Of a stretch of 64,000 nucleotides of DNA, positions 9,046 to 17,708 are shown in pieces. The DNA is from Desulfurococcales archaeon (GTDB lineage: Archaea; Thermoproteota; Thermoprotei_A; Sulfolobales; Ignisphaeraceae). The notes under the pieces are model-generated. The model did not search any database. It was not told where the DNA came from and was given only the letters and a program-made list of their open reading frames with translations. The stretch covers positions 1 through 64,000 of the forward strand of contig JAPWUB010000002.1 of NCBI GenBank assembly GCA_028275745.1, read 5' to 3'. Position 1 is the first letter of the stretch, and each line of letters starts with the position of its first letter. The translations under genes were made by a program, and so were the position numbers.

Positions 9046-9568
9046 CTTTCCTTACCTTCTCCCTAATCTGAACCGCTGGACCCATAAAAGCTGTAATCAT
9101 TGCCTCAAAACCGATTAATGCTCTTCCAACACCTATTAGCTTATCTTCTTCATTAACTATAAGAACCTCGTCACCAGGTCTTATTGTGGGGTCTCCTCCT
9201 ATAACATGCTTTGAAAATACTGTATGCCCCTCTAAAATATCATCAACGATTTCATTGACTACAACAACACGAGATTTGGGATAAGGAAGAACCTTCTGTA
9301 ATATTATTGCCATACTTAGCCTTGGTATAAGCCTAAAGTCTGAAGGTCTTATAAATGCAAGCTCTTCAGATCCTTGCACTATGCTCCTTAATCTTCCCGT
9401 GGATCTGGAGTAACAGAATTTCACATTACCCAGGTCCAGGTAGTTTATTGCTTGTTGCGCATGTATACCATAAAAATATACTAGAAGACTTAGCAGTGTT
9501 TCTATGTCTTCTTTCTCTACAGCCCTACAATTCAATGCACTTTCTGCTACGCTATGGCTGTGCTGCAC
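9026..9568 (-). CDS. archaeosine TGT C2 + PUA domain protein (split TgtA subunit)
   Basis: The 180-aa protein matches the C-terminal part of archaeal TGT. The C2-type segment (INYLDLGNVKFCYSRSTGRLRSI, then LAFIRPSDFRLIP) is followed by a PUA domain (VFSKHVIGGDPTIRPGDEVLIVNEEDKLIGVGRALI). The PUA domain binds the tRNA CCA end and helps expose G15. The catalytic gene at 5638-7245 lacks these domains, so the two proteins probably work together. A role in another modification enzyme remains possible. It sits between PAN and PAC2. Confidence 0.8.
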   Translation of the reverse strand: MQHSHSVAESALNCRAVEKEDIETLLSLLVYFYGIHAQQAINYLDLGNVKFCYSRSTGRLRSIVQGSEELAFIRPSDFRLIPRLSMAIILQKVLPYPKSRVVVVNEIVDDILEGHTVFSKHVIGGDPTIRPGDEVLIVNEEDKLIGVGRALIGFEAMITAFMGPAVQIREKVRKDEKKGI

Positions 9569-9585
9569 TTATATCATCACCATAA

Positions 9586-10788
9586 CTATACATGATACTG
9601 ATCATTGGGAGCCATACCTTGGTTTGGCGCAAATCCATAATTTGCGTAGGGTCTAAATCTATTCTTCAAAACTTTATCAATAGCATACATAAAGTCCTTC
9701 ATCTCAACAATGTATCTACCATTTTTGATAGAGTGTATCACTGCTTCCGTACATATGATCTTTATGTCGGCTCCTGTAGCACCTTTGGTGATTTTTGCTA
9801 GTTCGTACAGGTCAACATCCTTTGCTAAAGGCATTTTCCTAGTGTGTATCTTAAAGATTTCGTATCTCCCTCTAAGATCTGGTAATGGTATTTCAATTAT
9901 TTTATCAAAACGACCAGGACGTAGAAGTGCAGGATCCAACACATCTATTCTGTTTGTGGTTGCAATAACCTTTACGTTATCTAAAGGATCAAACCCATCT
10001 AGTTCTGCTAGCAACTGAGTTAATGTTCTATGAATTTCTCTTTCTCCGCTTGTTCCTACATCTAAACGCCTAGCAGCGATGGCGTCTATCTCATCTATTA
10101 GTATTATTGCTGGTGCTTTTTTCCTTGCTAAGCTAAAAATTTCTTTAACAAGTCTAGCTCCCTCACCTATATACTTTTGAGCAAGCTCTGAGGCAACTAG
10201 CCTTATAAATGTTGCATTACTTTCATGTGCTACTGCTTTGGCTAATAAAGTCTTTCCACATCCAGGTGGACCGTATAGTAGAACCCCTTTCGGAGGTTCA
10301 ACACCCATCAATCTAAATATATGTGGATACTTTAAGGGAAGTTCAATAACTTCTCTCAACTCCTCTATTTGTTCTTCCAACCCACCAATATCATCGTAAG
10401 TTACATTAGGTTTTTCAACAATTTCGAACACTCTAACTTGCGGATCTTCAATTTGTGGCAAGACCTCAACTATCGCAGATCCTCTCTGATTCAAAGCTAC
10501 TGAAACCCCAGGCTTTAGTTTTGATCTATCAACAGTATCTAGCACATGCACTACTAGCACAGGTCCTGATGAACTCTTTACAAGGGCTCTACCATCAGGT
10601 AGAAGATCTATTAATGTGGCTTCAACTAGTGGCGGAGCTAGGAGTTTCTCAACCTGTGACTTATAATACTCAAGCTCCTCCTTATATTTAAGTATGAGCT
10701 CCCTTAATGTGGTTGCATCGGCTGATAATATGTCGACGTAGCTCAGCTCTGCGTCTCTGCTCCCATTGGCATTGCTCTCGTACTCCAT
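9586..10788 (-). CDS. pan: proteasome-activating nucleotidase PAN
   Basis: This protein has an N-terminal coiled coil ([25 protein letters not shown]), an OB domain, and an AAA+ module with [17 protein letters not shown] and an arginine-finger region [17 protein letters not shown]. It unfolds substrates for the 20S proteasome; the beta subunit is at 59 kb. The 10845 start in the track is too close to a TATA element (AGTATAATATG, about 10853-10863), so MEYESN at 10788 is chosen. The C-terminus is NDQYHV, so the canonical HbYX tripeptide with Tyr second from last is absent. Confidence 0.92.
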   Translation of the reverse strand: MEYESNANGSRDAELSYVDILSADATTLRELILKYKEELEYYKSQVEKLLAPPLVEATLIDLLPDGRALVKSSSGPVLVVHVLDTVDRSKLKPGVSVALNQRGSAIVEVLPQIEDPQVRVFEIVEKPNVTYDDIGGLEEQIEELREVIELPLKYPHIFRLMGVEPPKGVLLYGPPGCGKTLLAKAVAHESNATFIRLVASELAQKYIGEGARLVKEIFSLARKKAPAIILIDEIDAIAARRLDVGTSGEREIHRTLTQLLAELDGFDPLDNVKVIATTNRIDVLDPALLRPGRFDKIIEIPLPDLRGRYEIFKIHTRKMPLAKDVDLYELAKITKGATGADIKIICTEAVIHSIKNGRYIVEMKDFMYAIDKVLKNRFRPYANYGFAPNQGMAPNDQYHV

Positions 10789-10892
10789 CTTATTATACCC
10801 AAAAGAAAAAGTAGCAATACGAGAAACTATAAACATTTTTCCCAAACTGCTAACATATTATACTGGAAAGACATGTCAAATAGGGATCGCCA

Positions 10893-11483
10893 GTGTCTAA
10901 AAAAGGAACTGAATTAACATGTGAAATTTGCGGAGCAATTATACCCCCTGGTAAGGGACATAGAGTACTAGTTGACAATACTATACTTCTAGTATGCGAC
11001 AGCTGTTACAGCAAAATTATGTCACGTAAAAAAGTGCAACAATCTGCAACCCCTCTGACGCCACATACACAACAGTCAATCAGTAGAGGGCTTGCAAGTT
11101 CGGTTTCTGTGCAATTAGAGACGCCAGCAACTAGAAGAAGTAGTACTGTATACCAACAAAACAAGGGTGTGCGACAATCACAAAGCCTATATGAAAAGTA
11201 TGAGCTTGTAGAGGACTATGCTGAAAGAATTAGAAGAGCTAGGGAAGCCCTAGGCTGGAGCCAAGCGGTGCTAGCAACTAAGGTTAAAGTTAGTGAGAAC
11301 ATAATTAAAAGAATTGAATCGGGGAAGCTTAGACCCTCGCATGATCTTGCAAAAAGACTTGAAGAGGTTCTAAACATCAAGCTTTTAGTGCCGGCCATTG
11401 AAGATATGTATGGCGAGAAAAAGGAATCCTTAAAAGAGGTTACACTAGGTGAAATAGTAAGGATAAGGGAAGGTAATGAGTGA
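10893..11483 (+). CDS. archaeal MBF1 (zinc ribbon + helix-turn-helix)
   Basis: The 196-aa protein starts with a zinc ribbon (CEICG at 10-14, then CDSCY), has a linker rich in Ser and Gln, and a Cro-like HTH (IRRAREALGWSQAVLATKVKVSENIIKRIESGKLRPS). This is the aMBF1 layout; the family is linked to transcription and ribosome association in archaea. The start is GTG at 10893. Its end overlaps hflX by 4 nt, making it the first gene of the operon running to about 16.8 kb. Confidence 0.93.
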   Translation: MSKKGTELTCEICGAIIPPGKGHRVLVDNTILLVCDSCYSKIMSRKKVQQSATPLTPHTQQSISRGLASSVSVQLETPATRRSSTVYQQNKGVRQSQSLYEKYELVEDYAERIRRAREALGWSQAVLATKVKVSENIIKRIESGKLRPSHDLAKRLEEVLNIKLLVPAIEDMYGEKKESLKEVTLGEIVRIREGNE

Positions 11484-12622
11484 GCAATAGACATAGAGAA
11501 GAAGTTATCCTAGTCATTAGAAAAAATGATAGAGAAAACCTAGATGAGATTTTAGCAGTTACGCGAGAAGCAGGCTTTGAACCAAAGCATGTTATTGAAG
11601 TTTCAAATGTTGATTCCACATGTTATCTCACATACGGGAAATTAACAAGGGTAAAGTACATAATAAGGAATAATCAAATAAACAAGCTTTGCATATATGA
11701 CCAGTTGAAGCCTCGACAATTTTCCTGCCTTATGAAGGAGCTAGGCGTAGAGGTAATAGATAAGGTAATTCTCATTCTTAGGGTATTTCAAATGCATGCT
11801 GGCTCACGTGAAGCAATGCTTCAAATAGAGCTTGCAAGATTGATACATGAGCTTCCAATAATTCGTGAATGGATTAGAAGAAGCAAATTAGGTGAACTTC
11901 CAGGATTTCTTAGTAGTGGTAGGTATGCTATTGATTATCAGTACGCACACATGAGGAGAAGGATTGCTAGGATAAGGGAAGAACTTGAAGAACTTAGAGT
12001 AAAGCGGGAAAGAGAGCGTGAGAGAAGGAAAGATTCAGGCTGGATACACATAGCCATTATTGGCTATACTAATGCTGGTAAGACCACGTTATTTAATGCA
12101 CTAACAAAACTAAATAAACCCACAGGTACAGAAATGTTTACAACATTGTCGCCTAAAACATATGCAATCAATGTGTGTAAAGATATTGGCAATGATAAGG
12201 TTGTGCTTGTCGACACCATTGGTTTCATTAAGGACTTGCCTCTAGAAATTGTAGAAGCTTTTAAGGCTGTACTTGAAGAAATTAAATACTCTGACATTCT
12301 CTTACTCGTAATCGATATAAGCAAGAGAAAAGAATTGATTATTAATGAAATTGAATCTGTTCTCAACATCTTGCATAATGTGGGGATTGAAGGAAAGCCT
12401 ACTATAGTTGCGTTAAACAAGATAGACTTAATCAATAAAGAAAATGGTGTAGTGCAACAGATAATCGACGAAGTTCGTGAATACCTTCTTAAAAGAAACA
12501 TTAATTTACATTCAATTATTGCTATATCTGCATACTATGGACTAAATATTGATGTCCTCAAGGAATCCCTATGTCAAGCTGTACAACAGTTGAAGAACTC
12601 GGAAACGAAGTATACGTTTTAA
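11480..12622 (+). CDS. hflX: HflX ribosome-associated GTPase
   Basis: The 380-aa protein has the HflX N-terminal domain, a basic helical hairpin (YQYAHMRRRIARIREELEEL), and a G domain with G1 GYTNAGKTT, G3 DTIGF and G4 NKID. HflX binds the 50S subunit and splits stalled ribosomes in bacteria; archaeal homologues are less studied. The GTG start overlaps the MBF1 stop. The 3' end overlaps trm56 by 52 nt, which is long for this window. Confidence 0.95.
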   Translation: MSNRHREEVILVIRKNDRENLDEILAVTREAGFEPKHVIEVSNVDSTCYLTYGKLTRVKYIIRNNQINKLCIYDQLKPRQFSCLMKELGVEVIDKVILILRVFQMHAGSREAMLQIELARLIHELPIIREWIRRSKLGELPGFLSSGRYAIDYQYAHMRRRIARIREELEELRVKRERERERRKDSGWIHIAIIGYTNAGKTTLFNALTKLNKPTGTEMFTTLSPKTYAINVCKDIGNDKVVLVDTIGFIKDLPLEIVEAFKAVLEEIKYSDILLLVIDISKRKELIINEIESVLNILHNVGIEGKPTIVALNKIDLINKENGVVQQIIDEVREYLLKRNINLHSIIAISAYYGLNIDVLKESLCQAVQQLKNSETKYTF

Positions 12623-13143
12623 GGCTTGGTCACAGACCCCAAAGAGACAAGAGGATAACCACTCATGTAGCACTTGTTGCACGTGCCTTCGGTGCACGAG
12701 GAATCTACATAGCAGAAGTTCGTGATGATAGCATCAAGCAAAGCATTAAGAAAGTAATTAGTAAGTGGGGTGGAAGCTATTTCGAGATAAGTGATGGAGT
12801 CGATCCGTTGACTATTATCAATAAGATTAAAAGTGAAAGTGGCTGCATAGTTCATTTAACCATGTATGGTTTACCCATAGATAATGTAATTAATGAAATA
12901 AGAGAGAAATGTAAAAAGATTCTTGTAATTGTGGGTGCAGAAAAAGTTGAGAGATTATATTATGAAATTGCAGACTATAATGTTGCCATAGGTAATCAGC
13001 CTCATTCAGAGGTCTCCGCATTGGCAATATTCTTAGACAGACTTTGGCGAGGACGTGAGATTAACATATGTTTCCCAGACGCAGAGTATTATATTGTACC
13101 AAGTAGGCGTAACAAGGTGGTGAAGCGTGTTGACAGAAAATGA
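12571..13143 (+). CDS. tRNA (cytidine(56)-2'-O)-methyltransferase Trm56
   Basis: The 190-aa SPOUT protein has the Trm56 hallmark VLRLGHRPQRDKRITTHVALVARAFGA near the N-terminus and IVGAEKVERLYYEIADYNVAIGNQPHSEVSALAIFLDRL at the knot. It 2'-O-methylates C56 in the T loop of archaeal tRNAs. The only plausible in-frame start is the ATG at 12571, inside hflX. It overlaps tfe by 17 nt. Confidence 0.93.
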   Translation: MSSCTTVEELGNEVYVLRLGHRPQRDKRITTHVALVARAFGARGIYIAEVRDDSIKQSIKKVISKWGGSYFEISDGVDPLTIINKIKSESGCIVHLTMYGLPIDNVINEIREKCKKILVIVGAEKVERLYYEIADYNVAIGNQPHSEVSALAIFLDRLWRGREINICFPDAEYYIVPSRRNKVVKRVDRK

Positions 13144-13648
13144 ACTCTTGAGCTTTGTGGAAAAAATGTATGGAGCTAGTGGTAGAAAAATTATTGAGGT
13201 ATTGATGAAGAGCAAAACCGGTATGGAAATAGATGAAATAGCACACGAAACGGGTCTAAGAACAAACGATATAAGAAGGCTTCTCTATGAAATGGCGCAA
13301 GAGGGGTTCGTTATAACATTACGCAGTCAAAGAGGTGAAAGTATGTGGTACACTTATAGATGGTATACAGACATTGGAATAATCAAGAGGGCATTAGTAC
13401 AGAGATTTAGAGCAACGCTAAATATATTGAATGAGAGATTAGAGTACGAACAGTCAACTACTTTCTATATCTGCCCAAACGATTACACTATTTACTCGTT
13501 TGAAGAAGCTTTTGAAAATGGATTCCGATGCATACACTGTCAATCTGAACTAATAGCATTTGACAATAAAAGCATTATTACATTTCTAAAGAGCCTTATT
13601 GAAGAGCTTGAAAAAATACTGAAGGCGTTATCGACTAATGAGGCCTAG
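13127..13648 (+). CDS. tfe: transcription factor E (TFE alpha)
   Basis: The 173-aa protein has an N-terminal extended winged helix (MEIDEIAHETGLRTNDIRRLLYEMAQEGFV), the WYTYRWYTD segment and a C-terminal zinc-ribbon region. TFE helps open the promoter with RNA polymerase. The ribbon reads YICPNDYTIYSFEEAFENGFRCIHCQ, so the first CPxC has become CPND and only three Cys ligands remain. The gene starts 17 nt before trm56 ends and overlaps the methyltransferase gene by 11 nt. Confidence 0.92.
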   Translation: MLTENELLSFVEKMYGASGRKIIEVLMKSKTGMEIDEIAHETGLRTNDIRRLLYEMAQEGFVITLRSQRGESMWYTYRWYTDIGIIKRALVQRFRATLNILNERLEYEQSTTFYICPNDYTIYSFEEAFENGFRCIHCQSELIAFDNKSIITFLKSLIEELEKILKALSTNEA

Positions 13649-14591
13649 GGTAATAGACCTCTTCTGTGGAGCTGGAGGATTTTCAAGAGGTTTTAAAGAA
13701 GCTGGTTTTGAGATAATATTTGGTTTAGATAATGATACCGCTTGTAGCAAATCGTTTAAGTCTAACTTTCCCACAGCAGTAGTACTTGCAGAAGATATAC
13801 AGGATATAAGTGGCGACGACATAGCCTATTTAGTAAGCAAAAGATTTGATATAGTTATAGGCAGCCCTCCGTGTGAACCCTTTACTGGTGCAAACCCTTA
13901 CAGAGAAGTTAATCCACTCGATAGACTATATAAGGATCCTATGGGCAAATTAACACTTGAATTTATACGAATAGTAGGAGAGCTTAAGCCAAAAATATTT
14001 GTCATGGAAAATGTCCCAGCAATAATGGAGAAAGAGATAAGGACCAGCCTTATAAAAGAATTCAAATATGTTGGATACGACAGAATATACTTTAATTTAC
14101 TGAACGCTGAAGAATATGGAACGCCAAGCAAGAGACGAAGAGTATTTGTATCTAATGCGCCAATAAATCCGAAACCGATTGGCAAAATTATTACTGTCAA
14201 GGAGGCGCTAGCAAATCTACCACCACCAGAAACATCGAATATCCCTAACCATGAATATGTCCCTATATCAGACAAAAAGCTGAGGAGAATAGCAAAAGTA
14301 AAACCAGGACAAGCTGTTTACAGATTTCAAGGTGCGTCAAAGGCTATTCCTACACTGATTAGATTAAATCCTGATGAAATTGCTCCAACAGTTCTAGGCA
14401 ACTCAAGATTTATACATCCATTTGAAGATAGGTTGTTAACAGTTCGTGAACAAGCAAGACTCATGGGATATCCAGACGATCATGTCTTCTTTGGAGGCAA
14501 AGACCAGCAATTCAATCAAGTTGGTGAATCAGTTCCACCACCATTATCATATGCCATAGCAAGATTTATAATCGAGAACTATTTCACATAA
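13638..14591 (+). CDS. C5-cytosine methyltransferase (orphan; DNA or possibly RNA substrate)
   Basis: The 317-aa protein has the C5-MTase motifs in order: I (DLFCGAGGFSRGF), IV with catalytic Cys79 (GSPPCEPFTGAN), VI (MENV), VIII (SKRRRVFV), IX (PTVLGNSRFIHPFEDRLLTVREQARLMGYPDD) and X (FNQVGESVPPPLSYAIARFI). The recognition domain is short. No restriction endonuclease is adjacent, and the gene starts inside tfe, so it belongs to the housekeeping operon. The PPCEPFT segment resembles the PPCQPFT of Dnmt2-type enzymes, so an RNA substrate is conceivable. Confidence 0.88.
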   Translation: MRPRVIDLFCGAGGFSRGFKEAGFEIIFGLDNDTACSKSFKSNFPTAVVLAEDIQDISGDDIAYLVSKRFDIVIGSPPCEPFTGANPYREVNPLDRLYKDPMGKLTLEFIRIVGELKPKIFVMENVPAIMEKEIRTSLIKEFKYVGYDRIYFNLLNAEEYGTPSKRRRVFVSNAPINPKPIGKIITVKEALANLPPPETSNIPNHEYVPISDKKLRRIAKVKPGQAVYRFQGASKAIPTLIRLNPDEIAPTVLGNSRFIHPFEDRLLTVREQARLMGYPDDHVFFGGKDQQFNQVGESVPPPLSYAIARFIIENYFT

Positions 14592-14627
14592 ATTAAAACC
14601 AAATGTAACGCATCTTGAGGTAAAATT

Positions 14628-15113
14628 ATGAAAGCGAAAGTTTATCTAGTTGCTTATGCCCCTTCAAGCCCACACAGAGTTATAGACTTAGCAAAAACCG
14701 CATACTCCTTTAACTTTATAGAAGGATTCATAGTCGTCAAACCCACTGGTTTAGCTGCACAAACCGGAGTTCCTGAAGCATTTAAGCTGGCATATAGACA
14801 AAACAAACCTTTCTTCGTATTACCAAGCTTGAAAGACCTAAAAGAAGTCCTTGGAATCGAACTGCTAATCTTTATTTTGCAGAGTAAGAAAGAAGGTCCA
14901 GATTTAACAGATGTGCTAAAGAATGTTACTGCTAATAGCATTGCCATCATAGTGCAAGCAGGTGAAACGCCTATACCAAAAGAAGAGATGGCTCTAGGAA
15001 CACCTGCGAAAATAAATGAAATGAACTCTAACCTCTCTCCAAATCCAATAGCAGAAGCTGCAACTGCTTTACTAAAACTTGCTTCTTTCTTAGACCAGCA
15101 AAAATCACATTGA
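14628..15113 (+). CDS. SPOUT-family methyltransferase-like protein (COG4080 type)
   Basis: The 161-aa protein begins MKAKVYLVAYAPSSPHRVIDLAK, followed by FIVVKPTGLAAQTGVPEAFKLAY and a C-terminal Gly/Pro-rich region (ALGTPAKINEMNSNLSPNPIAEAATALL). These match an archaeal family annotated either as RecB-like nuclease or as SpoU/SPOUT methylase; no nuclease motif is visible, so SPOUT is preferred. The substrate is unknown. It lies 36 nt after the C5-MTase gene. Confidence 0.65.
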   Translation: MKAKVYLVAYAPSSPHRVIDLAKTAYSFNFIEGFIVVKPTGLAAQTGVPEAFKLAYRQNKPFFVLPSLKDLKEVLGIELLIFILQSKKEGPDLTDVLKNVTANSIAIIVQAGETPIPKEEMALGTPAKINEMNSNLSPNPIAEAATALLKLASFLDQQKSH

Positions 15114-15132
15114 TCTGAGGCTAAGAACGGAA

Positions 15133-16755
15133 ATGGAAAAAGTGCTAGTTGTTGACGCTAATGCTCGTGGTAATGGAAAAAGGTTTTCTACGCTTGATGT
15201 TATAGGTGTTGGACCACGACTTATAACATCTTTATTTAGATACTATAACCTAGACGCTAAGCTTGTAGCTTATGAAAGTGTTGCCGAGGACGAGCAAATC
15301 CTTGAGCACTACGATGCTTTGGCAATATCATTTATGATTAGCGATGTGGGTGCTGCAAGAAGACTTATAAATGCATGGACGAGACACAATGACGGCCCTA
15401 TAATTCTTGGTGGTGGAGGAGCTTTAAGCAATAAGATTCTATCATCTCTGGATTTTTCACTGGCTTTTAAGGGCGACGCTGAAATGACTTTATGGCAATT
15501 GTTTAAAGAATTTAGAAGTTTAAAAGAGGTCTATGAAACTTTATCCAAAGAGCACCGCACAATAAAGGGTCTTGCTATAAAGACTGATGAGGGAAACATA
15601 ATTGATGGTGGTCTCGGTATTTGGACCCCTAAGAGTATGCTTAATGTAATACCTGTTGTTGAAGATTTAAAGACTTTTCCTTTTTACTGGGCATCAAGAA
15701 TCTATGTAGAAGTAGTTAGAGGCTGTAGCAACTTTAAACGAGCAAAATTTGCCTCTGGCGGAATTAAGTGCATTGATTGTGAGCTTTGCTATACAGGACC
15801 TTTAAACAATAGGCTTACATGTCCTCTTGGTATACCTCCAGGTTGCGGCTACTGCAGCGTGCCATCAGTTCACGGACCTGCTAGAAGCCGCAATATTTAC
15901 ATTATAGCAGAAGAAGTCGAAAAGCTGGCCAAGCTTGGTGTTAGCAGAATAGTTTTGAGTGCCCCGGACTTCCTCGATTTTGGTAGGGATGAGCTTGTCG
16001 ATGGTTACCTAACCGATCCATGTAATCCACCGCCAAACATAGAAGCAATAGAGAAATTGCTAAGAGAGCTTTCGAAAATACCGGAGGTATCATCTGAAAA
16101 GACTGTTATTATGATAGAAAATCTAAAGCCGTGTCTAGTCAATGAAGATGTTGCAGAAATTCTGGGAAGATATTTGAGGGATACAGCTGTATACATAGGG
16201 GTTGAAAGCTGTAGCGATGATTTGCTAATTAAAATAGGTAGACCTGCCACCTCAGAGTCGATACTAAAAGCATTGGAACTTCTGAGAAAGTATGGACTTA
16301 GACCATACATATACCTTATGCATGGAATTCCTGGAGAAACAGCAGAGGATATAAAGAAGACCATTGATTGCATAGATCATTTAAAGCGTATTGGCGTAGA
16401 GAAGATTACACTATATAGGTTCACTCCGTTACCGTATACTGCATTCGAAGGGTTTCCAAGGCCATCACCAGCTGTAAAGGACGAGGTAAGAAAGATTCTA
16501 TACGAAAGAGTGATAGCCTTCAATACCGAACAAAAGAGAAATCTGGTAGGGAAGCTAATTAAGGCTATTGTTGCTGGTAGGCATCCACATAAAAAAGGAT
16601 TTCTGATAGCCTATCCACAGAAACATGGTCCCGTAATACTACTACAAGGATCATCAAAGCTAGTGGGCCATAAAGTCGTAGCAAGGGTAGAGAAAGTTGT
16701 CAGCGATCGTGTTGTTATAGGTTCAGTAATTTATGTGCATGAAAGATACTTATGA
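15133..16755 (+). CDS. B12-binding-like radical SAM protein with C-terminal TRAM-like domain
   Basis: The 540-aa protein starts with a cobalamin-binding-like Rossmann region (YDALAISFMISDVGAARRLI, IILGGGGALSN). A Cys-rich segment (CIDCELC) and a radical SAM region with CPLGIPPGCGYCSVP follow; the Cys spacing is longer than the classic CX3CX2C. The barrel continues with YIGVESCSDDLLIKIGRPA and PYIYLMHGIPGETAEDI, and the last 60 residues look like an RNA-binding TRAM fold. An RNA methylthiolation-like role is possible but unproven. It is the last gene of the MBF1-hflX operon. Confidence 0.8.
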   Translation: MEKVLVVDANARGNGKRFSTLDVIGVGPRLITSLFRYYNLDAKLVAYESVAEDEQILEHYDALAISFMISDVGAARRLINAWTRHNDGPIILGGGGALSNKILSSLDFSLAFKGDAEMTLWQLFKEFRSLKEVYETLSKEHRTIKGLAIKTDEGNIIDGGLGIWTPKSMLNVIPVVEDLKTFPFYWASRIYVEVVRGCSNFKRAKFASGGIKCIDCELCYTGPLNNRLTCPLGIPPGCGYCSVPSVHGPARSRNIYIIAEEVEKLAKLGVSRIVLSAPDFLDFGRDELVDGYLTDPCNPPPNIEAIEKLLRELSKIPEVSSEKTVIMIENLKPCLVNEDVAEILGRYLRDTAVYIGVESCSDDLLIKIGRPATSESILKALELLRKYGLRPYIYLMHGIPGETAEDIKKTIDCIDHLKRIGVEKITLYRFTPLPYTAFEGFPRPSPAVKDEVRKILYERVIAFNTEQKRNLVGKLIKAIVAGRHPHKKGFLIAYPQKHGPVILLQGSSKLVGHKVVARVEKVVSDRVVIGSVIYVHERYL

Positions 16756-16869
16756 CATATTATCACCATAGTATGTAGAGTGTAACAGTACAACGCAACG
16801 ACCTAAATATGTTTTAATAGCAGGCACTGCAAAAATAGCGTTAAAGGCGAAATACAGGGTGAAGGAATT

Positions 16870-17190
16870 GTGAAAGTGTCAACAGTGGAACTTGAAAGTT
16901 TCGAAGATATGATACTAATGCTTCATTCACGAATGACTCCTGTGAGTATGGTCTCCGCACTTATGTGCACAACAAAAGTGTGCTTTACCATAATAAGTGC
17001 TGGAGATGAGCAAATATTCGTATTCTCATCGCCTCCGCCACAATCAAAATGCAGGTTTGCATATGTTGACGAGAACGGAAGAGTTAAATGTAGTGAGAGC
17101 CCACCTCCAGGCAAACCAGTTGTGTTCATCATCACAGTGAAAAACGTCTATGAAACTGATAGCCTCACAAAAGCACTTCAGATAGGATAG
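16870..17190 (+). CDS. hypothetical protein, 106 aa
   Basis: I do not recognise this gene. It starts GTG with GAAGGA just upstream and encodes a mixed alpha/beta protein with four Cys, two Pro-rich turns (SSPPPQSKC and SESPPPGKP) and no membrane segment. It lies 114 nt after the radical SAM gene and before tRNA-Leu. Confidence 0.55.
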   Translation: MKVSTVELESFEDMILMLHSRMTPVSMVSALMCTTKVCFTIISAGDEQIFVFSSPPPQSKCRFAYVDENGRVKCSESPPPGKPVVFIITVKNVYETDSLTKALQIG

Positions 17191-17273
17191 CACGTTGCAA
17201 CATACATAGCATAACATAAACACTTTTTAACGCCTAAACATAAGAATAAATTTTTGAAATAAGGATTTGTGGT

Positions 17274-17361
17274 GCGGGGGTGCCCGAGCCAGGTCAAAGG
17301 GGTCGGGCTGAGGACCCGATGGCGTAGGCCTGCGTGGGTTCAAATCCCACCCCCCGCACCA
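17274..17361 (+). tRNA. tRNA-Leu (GAG), CCA encoded
   Basis: The acceptor stem GCGGGGG/CCCCCGC, anticodon stem TCGGG/CCCGA with loop CTGAGGA, a long variable arm (TGGCGTAGGCCTGC), and T arm GTGGG-TTCAAAT-CCCAC make a class II tRNA. The discriminator is A73, followed by encoded CCA. The anticodon GAG reads CUC/CUU. A TATA-like aataaattttt lies about 25-30 nt upstream. The D-loop segment CAAAGGGGT is complementary to a guide of the C/D RNA at 38.8 kb. Confidence 0.97.
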
Positions 17362-17380
17362 AAACTTAAAATAACCATGT

Positions 17381-17695
17381 TTGGCGATAATCGTGAGCTA
17401 TAGTTGGGAACCTCAGTGGATTAGAAAAAAGTTCAAAATTTCTGAGGGGTTAGAGATAGAAACATGCTATGATTCTTCAACAGGTCTTTTGCTCTGCCCT
17501 CTTTGTGTAGACATCTCAAAAATATGTCCTAGTTATACTGAACCAACATCAATAATACCTGAGAATGCGCCTTACTTCTTTTCTATTGAAGATGTGATTT
17601 ATCATATGAAGACACATAGCAGGGTTGAATCAAAGAAACTATATGTAGAGATAGAAGAGGAAGAAGAAACAGAAGAAGAGGAAACAGAAGAATAA
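17381..17695 (+). CDS. hypothetical protein with CxxC...HxxxH and acidic tail
   Basis: I do not recognise a named family for this 104-aa protein. It contains LLCPLC and, about 40 residues later, DVIYHMKTH, a possible CxxC/HxxxH zinc site, then an acidic tail of about 18 Glu/Thr residues. The start may be TTG at 17381 or the GTG four codons downstream (VSYSWEPQW). It begins 20 nt after tRNA-Leu and ends 13 nt before the convergent aglB gene. Confidence 0.6.
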   Translation: MAIIVSYSWEPQWIRKKFKISEGLEIETCYDSSTGLLLCPLCVDISKICPSYTEPTSIIPENAPYFFSIEDVIYHMKTHSRVESKKLYVEIEEEEETEEEETEE

Positions 17696-17708
17696 CAACA
17701 ATCTATTG

